64,000 bases of DNA from Bacillus sp. 123MFChir2 (GTDB lineage: Bacteria > Bacillota > Bacilli > Bacillales > Bacillaceae_G): the NCBI RefSeq assembly GCF_000383235.1, contig NZ_KB910942.1:1-64000 (forward strand). Direction: 5' to 3'. A program made the translations under genes and the position numbers. How positions within the stretch are numbered: the first letter of the stretch is position 1; the number at the start of each line of letters is the position of its first letter. Positions 8,678 to 17,167 of this stretch are shown here, piece after piece. The notes under the pieces are model-generated. The model worked only from the letters and a program-made list of their open reading frames with translations, ran no database searches and was not told the DNA's origin.

Positions 8678-8699
8678 AATTAGTGTATGTACACTAATT
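8678..8699 (+). promoter_or_regulatory. Palindromic operator overlapping the promoter of the PhzF-like gene
   Basis: AATTAGTGTA-TG-TACACTAATT is a 10+2+10 inverted repeat ending 20 bp before the TTG start at 8720. A -35-like TTGGTT near 8664 and a -10-like TATGTA inside the palindrome are 16 bp apart, so a bound repressor would block RNA polymerase. The regulator is unknown and not encoded next to it. Confidence 0.6.
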
Positions 8700-8719
8700 A
8701 TTGGAGGTGTTGAATTAAA

Positions 8720-9205
8720 TTGGAAAAAGAATTCTTAGTAATTAATAGCTTCTCTGGTGAAAATTTAACTGGAAATCCTGCTGCTGTTTTTTTTGATCCT
8801 AGCGGTTTAGAAAATCATACTTTACAAAACATCGCAAAGCAGATAAATCTTGTGGAAACAGTATTTGTCTATCCATCTGATAATGCGGACTTTCTATTTC
8901 GTTATTTTACTCCTCATAAAGAAGTATCGCTTGCTGGACATCCAACAATAGCAGCGTGTATCGCATTAGTGAACGCCAAGAAAATTGATCCTTATAAACA
9001 GAGTATATATCAAATTGAAACGCAAAATGGACTACGTGAAGTTGTTATTGAAATCATTAAAAATCAAGTACTTGTAAAAATGAAACAAAGCTCTCCTAAA
9101 TTCATTTCACCGTTAATAAGTAAACATATAATCGCCAATACTTTAGGAATTCATGAAGCAGATATTGCTTCTAATCTTCCCATTCAAAAGATTGATTTAT
9201 GTCTT
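8720..9205 (+). pseudogene. PhzF-family epimerase/isomerase-like gene, 3'-truncated
   Basis: From TTG 8720 (GGAGGTG upstream) about 160 residues match the N-terminal half of PhzF-like proteins: VINSFSGENLTGNPAAVFFD, the VETVFVYPS segment (catalytic glutamate region) and LFRYFTPHKEVSLAGHPTIA. Complete members have about 260-300 residues and two similar domains. Similarity stops around residue 160; the frame then runs into the complementary strand of a different gene. The second domain is lost, so it is probably inactive. The family isomerises substrates such as dihydro-3-hydroxyanthranilate; the substrate here is unknown. Confidence 0.75.
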
Positions 9206-9248
9206 CCATGTCCTCAATGCGAGGTCTCCTTATCTCAACATTGCTCAC
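9205..9248 (-). pseudogene. N-terminal stub of a GNAT-like acetyltransferase gene
   Basis: On the minus strand a GTG at 9248, with GAGGAGTG upstream, opens MSNVEIRRPRIEDMED, the way many GNAT acetyltransferases begin (EIRRPRIEDME). After 15-16 codons it meets the truncated PhzF gene coming the other way. The two genes were convergent and a deletion removed the 3' part of both. The GNAT identity rests on this short N-terminus only. Confidence 0.45.
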
Positions 9249-9282
9249 CGAAAATCACTCCTCATTTTTTAAAGTTCTATTT

Positions 9283-10197
9283 TTATTTCAAACTAACCCT
9301 TAATTCATCAAACCAGCGAGCACAAGCCATTGTTTCTTTATGTATTCGTCCATGACTTTCAAAGTACCACCAAGATGAAAGGATACAGTGAGATAATCCC
9401 CACGCGATGATTCTTTCTTTGTCGAGTTGAAGTTTCTCTGCCAATTGTTGCACACGATTTGCTAATATCTGCTTGGGATTTGTTTTATTGAATAAGTGAT
9501 TTCTTAAATACGCAATAGTTTCATATTCTGCTTCACCGATAACTCCCTTTGGATCAATTGCAAGCCATTGCTCCTCTCCCATACATAACACGTTGTCATG
9601 ATGTAAATCACCATGAAGCAAAAGCGGTTTGGAAATTGTTTTAATTAATTGCGGAAATAAATCTTCTGCTTTATCGACAAGATCTTTTGGAAAAGGTCCT
9701 GTATCACCATCAAAATGTACTCGTATTCGCTGCAATCCATTTGACCATTGTTCAATAGAAGGGAATGTATGCTGAGCAGGAACTGGTTTCCAAAGTTTTT
9801 TCATCGTTTGTCCTATAATAGTCGTTGCTTTTTCTTCATTGTCTATATGTGCAAGTGACATACCTGGTTTTATATATTCTAATAGTAAGAATCCATAGTC
9901 AGCATCTGAATCAAGTAGTGTCACCACCCCTTCTCCTTGAAAATAACGAAGCGCTTCGATTTCATTGTTCAATTCCTCGCAAGGTACACCGAGTTTTAAT
10001 ACAACCTCTTGTCCATTTTCCTTTCGAGCTAAACTAACATAGTTATAAGAAAGATTTGGGAACGTCCGAATGAATTGTAACGATAATTTAACTTCCAGTT
10101 CTTGAATCGTATTTGGAAGATTTTCAACCCATTTCTGTCCTCGTTCTTGGTGAACATCTTGGATAGTTGTTTTGAAAGATGAAGGAATACATAACAT
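9283..10197 (-). CDS. Aminoglycoside phosphotransferase-like kinase (APH(6)/StrB type)
   Basis: 304 residues with a kinase fold. A nucleotide-binding lobe contains VVLKLGVP (lysine) and LLLEYIKPG (hinge). The catalytic loop LLHGDLHHDN is near residue 194, followed by the metal-binding AIDPKG. This layout matches streptomycin/hydroxyurea kinases, which phosphorylate hydroxyl groups of small molecules. It lies 3 bp from the YqeK-like HD gene upstream, so the two are probably one transcript. The real substrate may not be an antibiotic. Confidence 0.8.
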   Translation of the reverse strand: MLCIPSSFKTTIQDVHQERGQKWVENLPNTIQELEVKLSLQFIRTFPNLSYNYVSLARKENGQEVVLKLGVPCEELNNEIEALRYFQGEGVVTLLDSDADYGFLLLEYIKPGMSLAHIDNEEKATTIIGQTMKKLWKPVPAQHTFPSIEQWSNGLQRIRVHFDGDTGPFPKDLVDKAEDLFPQLIKTISKPLLLHGDLHHDNVLCMGEEQWLAIDPKGVIGEAEYETIAYLRNHLFNKTNPKQILANRVQQLAEKLQLDKERIIAWGLSHCILSSWWYFESHGRIHKETMACARWFDELRVSLK

Positions 10198-10200
10198 TGT

Positions 10201-10812
10201 TTACTCAACTCCTAGTTTCTCTTTTAGATCAAAATAAGAATCCTGTAACCATGGATGAACAACTTTTAAATTCTGTTTTCGCTCCCATAAGTATGAAATA
10301 TAAGCAAAACAAGCGTGTTCTAATGATAATTCTAACGCTTCTTTAATTTCTGTAATATATGGAGGTGTTCCACTTTGGTCCCATTCAATTTTATCTGCAA
10401 CAAATAACACCATATCTAAAGGTGTTGCATTTTTTCTTAATGTTGTATGACAGCTAATTGCATCTAATATCGTTTCGTTTTCCACTTCAAAAAAATCTTG
10501 TGCAATTCTTTTGGATAGTTTTTGATGAATAATCATCGGAAATATTCTTTCTTCTTGTAACACTTCAATTTGCATTTTCTCTGCTACTTCGATACGTTCA
10601 TCATTTGGAATAATAGCACTAATATCATGGAGATAGCCAGCAATCACTGCTTCTTCTTCATCTAATCCAAATCTCTTGTTAATTCTTTTCGCTTCATTTG
10701 CAACCCTAACAGAGTGCTCATAAGTGTGAGGTTTATTATATTGTTCTAGCATATGTTGAATGTCTAGCTCCCAATTTCCTGTTAGAGAAATGGAATTTAT
10801 CATTTGGTTCAT
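10201..10812 (-). CDS. HD-domain phosphohydrolase, YqeK-like
   Basis: 203 residues. The metal-binding HD motifs are seen in order: EHSVRVANEAKRI (His), GYLHDISAI (His-Asp), MIIHQKLS (His), ISCHTTLR (His) and FVADKIEW (Asp). This order is that of YqeK, which hydrolyses diadenosine tetraphosphate symmetrically; the canonical yqeK sits in the nadD-yqeK cluster, so this copy is probably a paralogue with another nucleotide substrate. It is the first gene of a pair with the APH-like kinase. Confidence 0.8.
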   Translation of the reverse strand: MNQMINSISLTGNWELDIQHMLEQYNKPHTYEHSVRVANEAKRINKRFGLDEEEAVIAGYLHDISAIIPNDERIEVAEKMQIEVLQEERIFPMIIHQKLSKRIAQDFFEVENETILDAISCHTTLRKNATPLDMVLFVADKIEWDQSGTPPYITEIKEALELSLEHACFAYISYLWERKQNLKVVHPWLQDSYFDLKEKLGVE

Positions 10813-11083
10813 TCTCTACTTCCCCTAAAAAATTGCTTATAGTTTCTTACTTTTTTATTCTAGAAATATAAAATTTATCCTTTTTAATACGTTACATGAA
10901 ATTTTAAAATGGAGAGTAAGTCTCCTACACACTAACAAATGTATATTTCTTTTTATTTGCTGTAAAAATTAGGACTCATATGTCATTTATTTTTACAATC
11001 AGTCCTTTAAACACTATTCAGTAATTGATATTATGTAAAAATAGAGAAATGCTTTATTCAATGTTAGGATGTGTTTTTAGTCA

Positions 11084-11638
11084 ATGGTTTTAAATTCTAT
11101 CGATTATGAAATCTTTCAGTGGATCAACTCGTATGTTTACAAATACTCTTTCCTAGATAAAATGATGATTTTTTTCGCTGAGTATGCCCAGTACATATTG
11201 ATTGTTGCTTTATTCATTTTATGGATTACAAATAAAGAAAATAGAGTGCCGGTTTTTCAAGCTTTATTCGCCTGTTCCTTAGCATTTACTATGAATCGAG
11301 TGATTGAATTATTTTTCTATCGCGATCGACCATTCGTTTCCCATCACATTAAACAATTGGTTGATCACGCTGCAAATTCTTCTTTCCCAAGTGATCATGC
11401 TACAGCTGCTTTAGTCATTACTGTAACAATCTGGCTTTGTAGTAGAGGAAAGACATTTATGTGGGTCATTTTTGGAATTTGTATTGCTTTTTCAAGAGTT
11501 TGGGTTGGCGTTCATTACCCTCTTGATGTATTGGCAGGTATAATCCTTGGCGTATCTATGGCACTATTTGTCCACTACCGAATTATGAAAATGAATCTAT
11601 TGAACAAAATAACGAGTTATTCTTTATTTCAAAAATAG
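11084..11638 (+). CDS. bcrC: PAP2 undecaprenyl-diphosphatase, BcrC type
   Basis: 184 residues with about five membrane segments. The three PAP2 phosphatase motifs are present: RVIELFFYRDRPF (~70-82), SSFPSDHATAA (PSDH, ~103-113) and SRVWVGVHYPLDVLAG (~146-161). BcrC-type enzymes dephosphorylate undecaprenyl pyrophosphate outside the membrane to recycle the carrier lipid, and give low-level bacitracin resistance. It is a single gene with its own terminator. The start ATG at 11084 has only a distant AGGATG ribosome binding site. Confidence 0.82.
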   Translation: MVLNSIDYEIFQWINSYVYKYSFLDKMMIFFAEYAQYILIVALFILWITNKENRVPVFQALFACSLAFTMNRVIELFFYRDRPFVSHHIKQLVDHAANSSFPSDHATAALVITVTIWLCSRGKTFMWVIFGICIAFSRVWVGVHYPLDVLAGIILGVSMALFVHYRIMKMNLLNKITSYSLFQK

Positions 11639-11653
11639 AAGCTAATAGCAAAT

Positions 11654-11681
11654 AAAAACGCTTGGAAAACCAAGCGTTTTT
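11654..11681 (+). terminator. Intrinsic terminator after bcrC
   Basis: A 12-bp stem (AAAAACGCTTGG / CCAAGCGTTTTT), 4-nt loop AAAA and a T run lie 16 bp after the bcrC stop codon. Confidence 0.88.
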
Positions 11682-11768
11682 TACTATATATGTAGGCTCT
11701 ATTAAAAACTCCTGTTAACTAAATAATAATTTACTTAACAGGTATCTCCCATAGTTTCCCGCAATTAT

Positions 11769-12560
11769 TTAGCCGTTTACAATTCTCCCGCCATTCACAT
11801 GAAGAATTTGCCCGGATATGTAAGATGCATCATCAGAGGCCAAAAATACATATGCAGGCGCTACTTCAAACGGTTGACCGGCTCGCTTCATAGGAACATG
11901 GTCTCCAAATGTCGCAAGCCATTCTGGAGGTAAGGAAGATGGAATTAATGGAGTCCAAATTGGCCCTGGGGCCACACCATTAACTCGAATCCCTTTAGAT
12001 GCCGAGTAGTCAATTGCATCTTGATCCCCATCATATGCACTTAGAGATGTTGTATTTATTATGGAGCTCCCTGAATTCATGTATGGCAAAGCAGTTTTCG
12101 TTAAAATAAACTGCGAAAAAACATTTGTGTGAAAGGTGCTTTCTCGTTGATTCGAATCTACATCAAGCAGACTGTTTCTTATGTATAATACACCGGCATT
12201 ATTCACCAAAATGTCAATACGACCAAATTGTTGAATCGTCCGCATGACAACTTGTTGGCAATGCTGCTCATACCCAATATCACCTGAAATGGTAATGCAA
12301 CTACGGCCGTATTTTTTGACATAGAACTCCGTTTCTTTTGCATCGCTATGTTCATTTAAATATGAGATCGCGATGTCTGCACCCTCTTTCGCGAAGGCTA
12401 CAGCGACCGCCCTCCCAATTCCACTATCCCCACCAGTTATAAGCGCTACCTTATTTATAAGCTTGCCGGCTGGTTTGTAATTAGGGTTATCAAATATAGG
12501 TCTGGGTATCATTAATGATTCAATACCAGGTTTATTTTGTTGTTGAGGAGGGAAACCCAT
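11769..12560 (-). CDS. Short-chain dehydrogenase/reductase with an internal in-frame deletion
   Basis: 263 residues from ATG 12560 (AGGGGTG upstream). It is an NAD(P)-dependent SDR of the GSP39/YdaD type: cofactor motif ITGGDSGIGRAV (~50), LVNNAG (~130) and the active-site YSASK (~193). In relatives about 17 residues forming the helix after the YxxxK motif (GAI.AFTR.....LV..) separate it from GIRVNGVAPGPIWTPLIPSS. Here GIRVN follows the lysine at once, near 11990-11996. The deletion keeps the frame but removes part of the substrate/dimer helix, so activity is doubtful. Confidence 0.85.
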   Translation of the reverse strand: MGFPPQQQNKPGIESLMIPRPIFDNPNYKPAGKLINKVALITGGDSGIGRAVAVAFAKEGADIAISYLNEHSDAKETEFYVKKYGRSCITISGDIGYEQHCQQVVMRTIQQFGRIDILVNNAGVLYIRNSLLDVDSNQRESTFHTNVFSQFILTKTALPYMNSGSSIINTTSLSAYDGDQDAIDYSASKGIRVNGVAPGPIWTPLIPSSLPPEWLATFGDHVPMKRAGQPFEVAPAYVFLASDDASYISGQILHVNGGRIVNG

Positions 12561-12784
12561 CTCATACACCCCTCTCGACATTTTTCTATAATGTATTATG
12601 ATATTCAGGGAAATATATCCTTTTCAAAAAATAAATAGAGGGGGTAAGGTTATAAAAATGAGTTTTTGCTCCCTTTCTAAAATAATTCTTCAACGTCTCT
12701 GCATAACTAAACTGCCAAATTTCCTTGTATCTTCTAAACTATCGAATCCAAGTTGTGAGTCCAAACTGTTAAAAGCACGTACAT

Positions 12785-13282
12785 TTACACTTTATGAAAC
12801 TCTGATTCTTTATAATGTTTTTCCACCCTATTTAATACAACATCCCGTTCTTTATCCCATACCGAATGCCACTCAAATGTTCCCTGTTCAAAGAATAGCG
12901 GAAACCTTTTTTTAAACCAATCTTGCATCGGTAAATTTAATGCATCTTTTATATCCACCCATACTAACTCTCCTTCAGGTGGCTCTTCAAGTAGCTTTCC
13001 TTCAAAAGATGTTGCCAAATAATTAAATACCATATAACGTAACTTTGTGTTTGGCTCACAAAACTCGGTGATCCCTTTAAAGATTATGTCTTTTACGATT
13101 AAACCTGTTTCTTCACGTACTTCCCGGATCGCTCCGTCTACAATACTTTCTGGAAAGTCGACTTTACCACCAGGAGCAATGTACCCAGGAAAACCTAAAC
13201 GATCTGGACGATTCATTAGTAAAACTTTGTCCCCATCTTGCACCATACACATCGTTAACATTTTGCATTCAAAATTACTCAT
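12785..13282 (-). CDS. NUDIX hydrolase (8-oxo-dGTP diphosphatase-like)
   Basis: 165 residues from ATG 13282, with GGGAGG upstream. The NUDIX box is complete: GGKVDFPESIVDGAIREVRE then ETGL, fitting GX5EX7REUXEEXGU. The sequence MCMVQDGDKVLLMNRPDRLG before it is typical of MutT/YtkD-like proteins. The enzyme would cleave a nucleoside triphosphate or similar pyrophosphate; the exact substrate is not shown. It is separated by about 60 bp from the methyltransferase gene upstream and may share its transcript. Confidence 0.87.
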   Translation of the reverse strand: MSNFECKMLTMCMVQDGDKVLLMNRPDRLGFPGYIAPGGKVDFPESIVDGAIREVREETGLIVKDIIFKGITEFCEPNTKLRYMVFNYLATSFEGKLLEEPPEGELVWVDIKDALNLPMQDWFKKRFPLFFEQGTFEWHSVWDKERDVVLNRVEKHYKESEFHKV

Positions 13283-13343
13283 CAAAAATTTCCTCCCTTA
13301 TGTGAATTCATTGCTGAAAAATATATTATAAAAAAATCCCTTA

Positions 13344-14132
13344 TCATCTTTTTCTCGCTAAATATAACGCAACAAACTGTGGTTTTTCAATTTTTCCACC
13401 ATGTTTTTCAATGACGTTTTGAATACTATGAAACAATTTTTCTTTTACCTCTTGTGAAAGCAAACGATGTGCAGATTGCGTGTGTAATAATGCAATGTAA
13501 TCGTCACTTGTATATGTATCAGTCCATTTATAAGTTTTTACAACTAAATCTTGGAACAAATCATGCTGCATTGTAAGTTTTTTTCGTTCTTCAATTAGGT
13601 CTTCTGGCGTCGGTAATTTGTTGGGATGTAAATGCGGTGCATACTTTTCATAACAATTTGCAATCTCCCGAAAAACATCTGCACTAGGTTGTATGTGATA
13701 TGTCCAAAAGAAGGCCATTGTTCCATTTTCACGCAGCAAATTTGCTATTTTCGGATAGCCAATTTCCGGATTAATAAAATGAAACGCTGTTGCTGAAATA
13801 GCAAGTGAGTATGAATCATCTTGCCGATCCCAATTTTCAAAATTCCCTTGATACACGTGTATACCATTCTCACTTTGAAATTTAGAAGCTGTAAATTGAG
13901 CTAATCGTTCTCCTAGCTCAATACAATCAATCTGCTTATATCCTAATTTAACAAGTCCTTCCGTTGCTTTACCTGTACCACAACCAATTTCAAGAATTCG
14001 ATCTTCCTTCTCAATATTTGCATACATGAACAAATCTTGAAAAAGTTCCTTTGGATATGTCGGTCTTATTTTTTCATATTCTTCGGCAATATCATCAAAA
14101 GTATATTTTCTTTCTTCAAAATTTACATCCAT
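13344..14132 (-). CDS. Class I SAM-dependent methyltransferase
   Basis: 262 residues. The SAM-binding motif ILEIGCGTGKATEGL is at ~45-59, the acidic end of strand 2 is IDCIELG, and motif II/III is YSLAISATAFHFI. The N-terminus FDDIAEEYEKIRPTYP is typical of small-molecule methyltransferases of the UbiE/Tam type. A C-terminal helical part (TYKWTDTYTSDDYIALLHT) probably closes over the substrate. The gene sits 19 bp from the deaminase upstream, in a minus-strand run 12785-15625 that may be one operon of small-molecule-modifying enzymes. Confidence 0.85.
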   Translation of the reverse strand: MDVNFEERKYTFDDIAEEYEKIRPTYPKELFQDLFMYANIEKEDRILEIGCGTGKATEGLVKLGYKQIDCIELGERLAQFTASKFQSENGIHVYQGNFENWDRQDDSYSLAISATAFHFINPEIGYPKIANLLRENGTMAFFWTYHIQPSADVFREIANCYEKYAPHLHPNKLPTPEDLIEERKKLTMQHDLFQDLVVKTYKWTDTYTSDDYIALLHTQSAHRLLSQEVKEKLFHSIQNVIEKHGGKIEKPQFVALYLARKR

Positions 14133-14151
14133 TCTTTTCTTACACCCCTTC

Positions 14152-14793
14152 CTAAAAAACTGTTACTTCACTTATAATTTTATCTACAATCATTGAAATA
14201 TCTGTCTTTTCTTGTTTCGCTTGTACTAACTTATTTGACTCATACCATTTTCGCCCTACAGCAATGCCAATCGGACAATCTTGCTCCCACGATTGTAGTA
14301 ATCGAACTACATCATGTCCTCTCCGCAACACAAAATCTGTCTTCAGAACAAATTGTACAATTTCAAGTTCTTTATGCGGACCTGAAACCTTCATATTTTT
14401 CCCTTGTAAATAGGCATTTCCATCTTTTAAATTGGTTGCTCCGACCACCTTATCTCTTGCTGCATAATGAATATTTCTAATCCCAGACATAACAATAGCC
14501 CCAAAACATAAAGGACATGGTTCCATCGTAGAATACAGTTCATATTCCTTACGCGTTTCGTTTGTCTCTAAATTGTTTATTTTTAAAATCGCATTTATTT
14601 CTGCATGAGCAATTTTGTTATTACATATTTCATTCGGCACCGCTTCTGTCTCGTAAACTGTATTTCTACCTTTTGAAATGATATTTCCACTTTCATCTAC
14701 AATTACAGCACCAATGGGAAATGAACCGTTACAATACGATAACCAAGCTTGATTCAAACATTCTTTCCATGGCCCAGATAATGTATGCCACAT
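14152..14793 (-). CDS. Nucleoside/cytidine deaminase-family protein with C-terminal extension
   Basis: 213 residues. The zinc deaminase motifs are HAEINAILKI (~63) and the TMEPCPLCFGAIVMSGI block with its two cysteines (~90). The N-terminal ~120 residues match tRNA/nucleoside deaminases. The C-terminal ~80 residues are an extra helical region (RRGHDVVRLLQSWEQDCPIG) not found in TadA or cytidine deaminase, so the substrate is likely different. Upstream lies an APH-like kinase. Confidence 0.82.
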   Translation of the reverse strand: MWHTLSGPWKECLNQAWLSYCNGSFPIGAVIVDESGNIISKGRNTVYETEAVPNEICNNKIAHAEINAILKINNLETNETRKEYELYSTMEPCPLCFGAIVMSGIRNIHYAARDKVVGATNLKDGNAYLQGKNMKVSGPHKELEIVQFVLKTDFVLRRGHDVVRLLQSWEQDCPIGIAVGRKWYESNKLVQAKQEKTDISMIVDKIISEVTVF

Positions 14794-14815
14794 ATTATAT
14801 TGTGACCTCCCTTCA

Positions 14816-15625
14816 TTAATTTTTAATTTGGTTCTGTAGAAGAGATATTACTTGCTTATATAAATCATCTTTCTCACCCTCAGGTATACCTTCAATTAAT
14901 CTTGCTGCCATAATTGGTAAAAACCACATTTCTATATCTTTCCACGTACCTTTTGATAAAGTTAAATATTCGTTTACGTATTCCTCACAAAATGCATGGC
15001 GCAGCGCCATAATACCTTGTTTCACTGATTCTGGTATACTTGTCGGTAGATGGGCATATTTTAATATAATAACCGTACGTGCTACATCGGCAAATCGATT
15101 ACCAAAGCCCGCTGTCATCCAATCGATAACAATCGGTCCCTGCTCTGAGATTAAGATATTATCAGGATGAAAATCCATATGACACACTACTTGATCCGTT
15201 GGTAATGTTGTCATATAGGTTACGATCTTTTCTTTTTGCTCTGACGTAAAACGATTACAATGATTTACATGCGACGTTAAAGTTTCACGAATATCCGAAA
15301 ATGCATTAGATTTCTGGCTATGGATTTGAGAATGCAATTCAGCAAACCTTTTTGCTTCTTTCTTTACATTCATCGGGTTTTTAGCTAATTGCTCAGTTAA
15401 AGTCACGCCATCAATTTTCTCATAAATAATCCCTGTTCTATTTTGATAAGATATCTTCTCCGCTACTTTAGGCACGGGTAACCCAAGGTTTTGGACTTCT
15501 TTACTTACAAAAAATTCCCTTTCAATAAGTGATTCTTGAATGTGGTTATGAAATATTTTTACAATTTCTTTGTCATTCCATAAATAAATTTCTGCAGTAA
15601 TTCCTGCTCCCATTTTTTCTTTCAT
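14816..15625 (-). CDS. APH-family phosphotransferase (choline/aminoglycoside kinase fold)
   Basis: 269 residues. The N-lobe contains AEIYLWNDKEIVKIFHNHI with the ATP lysine and IIYEKIDGVTL as hinge. The catalytic loop is VCHMDFHPDNILI (~153-165) and the metal site IVIDWMTAGFGN (~171). This matches small-molecule kinases of the APH/ChoK family. It is the first gene of the run 15625-12785, starting with ATG after a weak ribosome binding site. Substrate unknown. Confidence 0.8.
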   Translation of the reverse strand: MKEKMGAGITAEIYLWNDKEIVKIFHNHIQESLIEREFFVSKEVQNLGLPVPKVAEKISYQNRTGIIYEKIDGVTLTEQLAKNPMNVKKEAKRFAELHSQIHSQKSNAFSDIRETLTSHVNHCNRFTSEQKEKIVTYMTTLPTDQVVCHMDFHPDNILISEQGPIVIDWMTAGFGNRFADVARTVIILKYAHLPTSIPESVKQGIMALRHAFCEEYVNEYLTLSKGTWKDIEMWFLPIMAARLIEGIPEGEKDDLYKQVISLLQNQIKN

Positions 15626-15788
15626 TGATTCATCCTACTTTCATGAATTTGTTATACACCTTCTATTTATTTCCTTTTCATTAACTACTTTTCCTTCCTT
15701 ATTCGACAAAATTCACACAAGAAAAAAGGCGGACCCTTACTCTCGTAAGAAATTCACCTTTTTCTCATTCTATTACTTTATATATCTT

Positions 15789-16505
15789 TTATACCTTTGC
15801 ACTTTCTTTTCCTTTTTCAACATAACTCATATCACCGACAGATTCGATTTTATACTCTCCATCTTTATAGAGAATTTTAGTTACACTTGCATTTTCTAGT
15901 CCAAGTTTTATTTTACTATTATCAATCATGTCTACTAATGCTGTGATTGTAATTCCATGAGATACGATTAAAACGTTACCTCCACCATTTTGGGCAGTCT
16001 CTTCACTAATTTTATCAAGTTCTCTTTTTATACGGGTGGAAAAGGTGTTCCAATCTTCAGCTTGCTTCGTATCGTCTGCCGCTACAATGAAGTTTACAAT
16101 TTCTTTAAGTGATAACCCCATTAGTTCATCTGCTGATTTCACACCAGCAACAGCCCCAATCATTTTTTGCATATTTTCATTCTTATCGCCTTCAAAAATC
16201 CCAAAATTTAATTCACGTAAGTCTTTCCTTTGTTCAAGTTTTAACGTTGATTGCTCACTATATTTTAATACTAAGTTAGCAGTTTCAATTGCACGCCCAC
16301 TATCACTACTATATGCATTAACAAAATGAATATCTTTTAAGCCATTTCCTAAATTTTTAGCTACTTCAACACCCGTTTCTACTAATGGAGAATCTGCCCA
16401 GCCTTGCACTCGTCCACTAGCATTTAACATTGTTTTACCGTGTCTAGTAATATATAACGTAACGGTATTATCTAATGTATTACTGCTCTTTTCGATCTTA
16501 TTCAT
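15789..16505 (-). CDS. Histidine phosphatase (phosphoglycerate mutase-like) family protein
   Basis: 238 residues. The catalytic motif LYITRHGKTMLN is at ~17-28, the phosphate-binding arginine lies in AYSSDSGRAIETA, the acid in RELNFGIFEGD and the second histidine in VLIVSHGITI (~190). This is the branch-2 phosphatase pattern, not the cofactor-dependent mutase. It is cytoplasmic with no signal peptide. It is a single gene with a GGGGAG-type ribosome binding site. The substrate (sugar phosphate, phosphoglycerate or other) cannot be told. Confidence 0.85.
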   Translation of the reverse strand: MNKIEKSSNTLDNTVTLYITRHGKTMLNASGRVQGWADSPLVETGVEVAKNLGNGLKDIHFVNAYSSDSGRAIETANLVLKYSEQSTLKLEQRKDLRELNFGIFEGDKNENMQKMIGAVAGVKSADELMGLSLKEIVNFIVAADDTKQAEDWNTFSTRIKRELDKISEETAQNGGGNVLIVSHGITITALVDMIDNSKIKLGLENASVTKILYKDGEYKIESVGDMSYVEKGKESAKV

Positions 16506-16739
16506 TTCTTTCTCCCCTTTTGAGTATAGCCTATCTGTTTAAATTACTAGATTTCATAGACGCAAAAAATTGAAATCTAACTTAATCCTCTACTACTTGA
16601 GGAGTTTTATAATCAGTATTAACTTATATTCTCTAACAATTATACCATCTATAGCGTTAAATTTTCTATTCTGTACGCTAATATAATACAATTGTTACCA
16701 TTTTCCTATTAGTTTCACTTAAATTATGTCCATATAACA

Positions 16740-16790
16740 ATAAAAGGAGTGAAATCCTGTATTAATAATACAGGATTTCACTCCTTTTAT
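16740..16790 (-). terminator. Strong 24-bp hairpin terminator downstream of sspH
   Basis: A perfect 24-bp stem with a 3-nt loop lies about 45 bp after the sspH stop codon. Left arm 16740-16763, right arm 16767-16790; both begin or end in ATAAAAGGAGTG / CACTCCTTTTAT. It is flanked by AT-rich DNA and would stop sspH transcription before the phosphatase gene. The stem is longer than most terminators. Confidence 0.8.
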
Positions 16791-16834
16791 AAAAAATCAG
16801 ATTTTATTTAAAAGATACTGCCAAAATTTTTGAT

Positions 16835-17014
16835 TTAATACTCATTTAAACTGGATACTGGAACTTCTTGTTCATTATTCGGCTCATTGAGAGGGTAAAT
16901 TCTTGCTGTTTCGTTCGTTTCATCTACATTTTGTATGTAGATTTGCGCCCCGTTATAGGTTACATTCGCCATTACTGGTGAAGCAGCAATCTCTTGTGCA
17001 CGTTGTGTGTTCAT
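16835..17014 (-). CDS. sspH: Small acid-soluble spore protein, H type (SspH)
   Basis: 59 residues, the normal size of H-type SASP. It starts MNTQRAQEIAASPVMANVTY and continues with IYIQNVDETNETARIYPLN and an NEQEVPVSSL tail, which matches the family throughout. H-type SASPs are minor spore-core proteins made late in the forespore, usually under sigma G or F. GGAGG sits 7-8 bases before the ATG, and the gene has its own strong terminator. I could not place a sigma G promoter with confidence. Confidence 0.88.
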   Translation of the reverse strand: MNTQRAQEIAASPVMANVTYNGAQIYIQNVDETNETARIYPLNEPNNEQEVPVSSLNEY

Positions 17015-17113
17015 AATTATAAACCTCCTTTTCGGTTAACAATTATAATATTGACATCCATTCCCTCAAATATTCTGGTGAATTCATACTAAGTAAACAA
17101 GAAGGGAAATGAA

Positions 17114-17149
17114 AAAGCATAGTTTGATGAAATTATCAAACTATGCTTT
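17114..17149 (-). terminator. Intrinsic terminator after the ABC/FtsX operon
   Basis: A 15-bp stem (AAAGCATAGTTTGAT and its complement) with a 6-nt loop lies about 20 bp after the permease stop codon, followed by T-rich DNA on the minus strand. Confidence 0.8.
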
Positions 17150-17167
17150 CGTATTCGTTATATACTT

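Noticed and set aside
12598-12784. Possible plus-strand gene upstream of the NUDIX gene
   Set aside because: It lies mostly antisense to the NUDIX gene, lacks codon bias and has no recognisable domain; a 31-codon minus-strand frame ending near 12690 is too short to support.
16900-17113. Sigma-G promoter for sspH
   Set aside because: A TGAATT is present upstream, but no CATACTA-like -10 lies 17-18 bp away.
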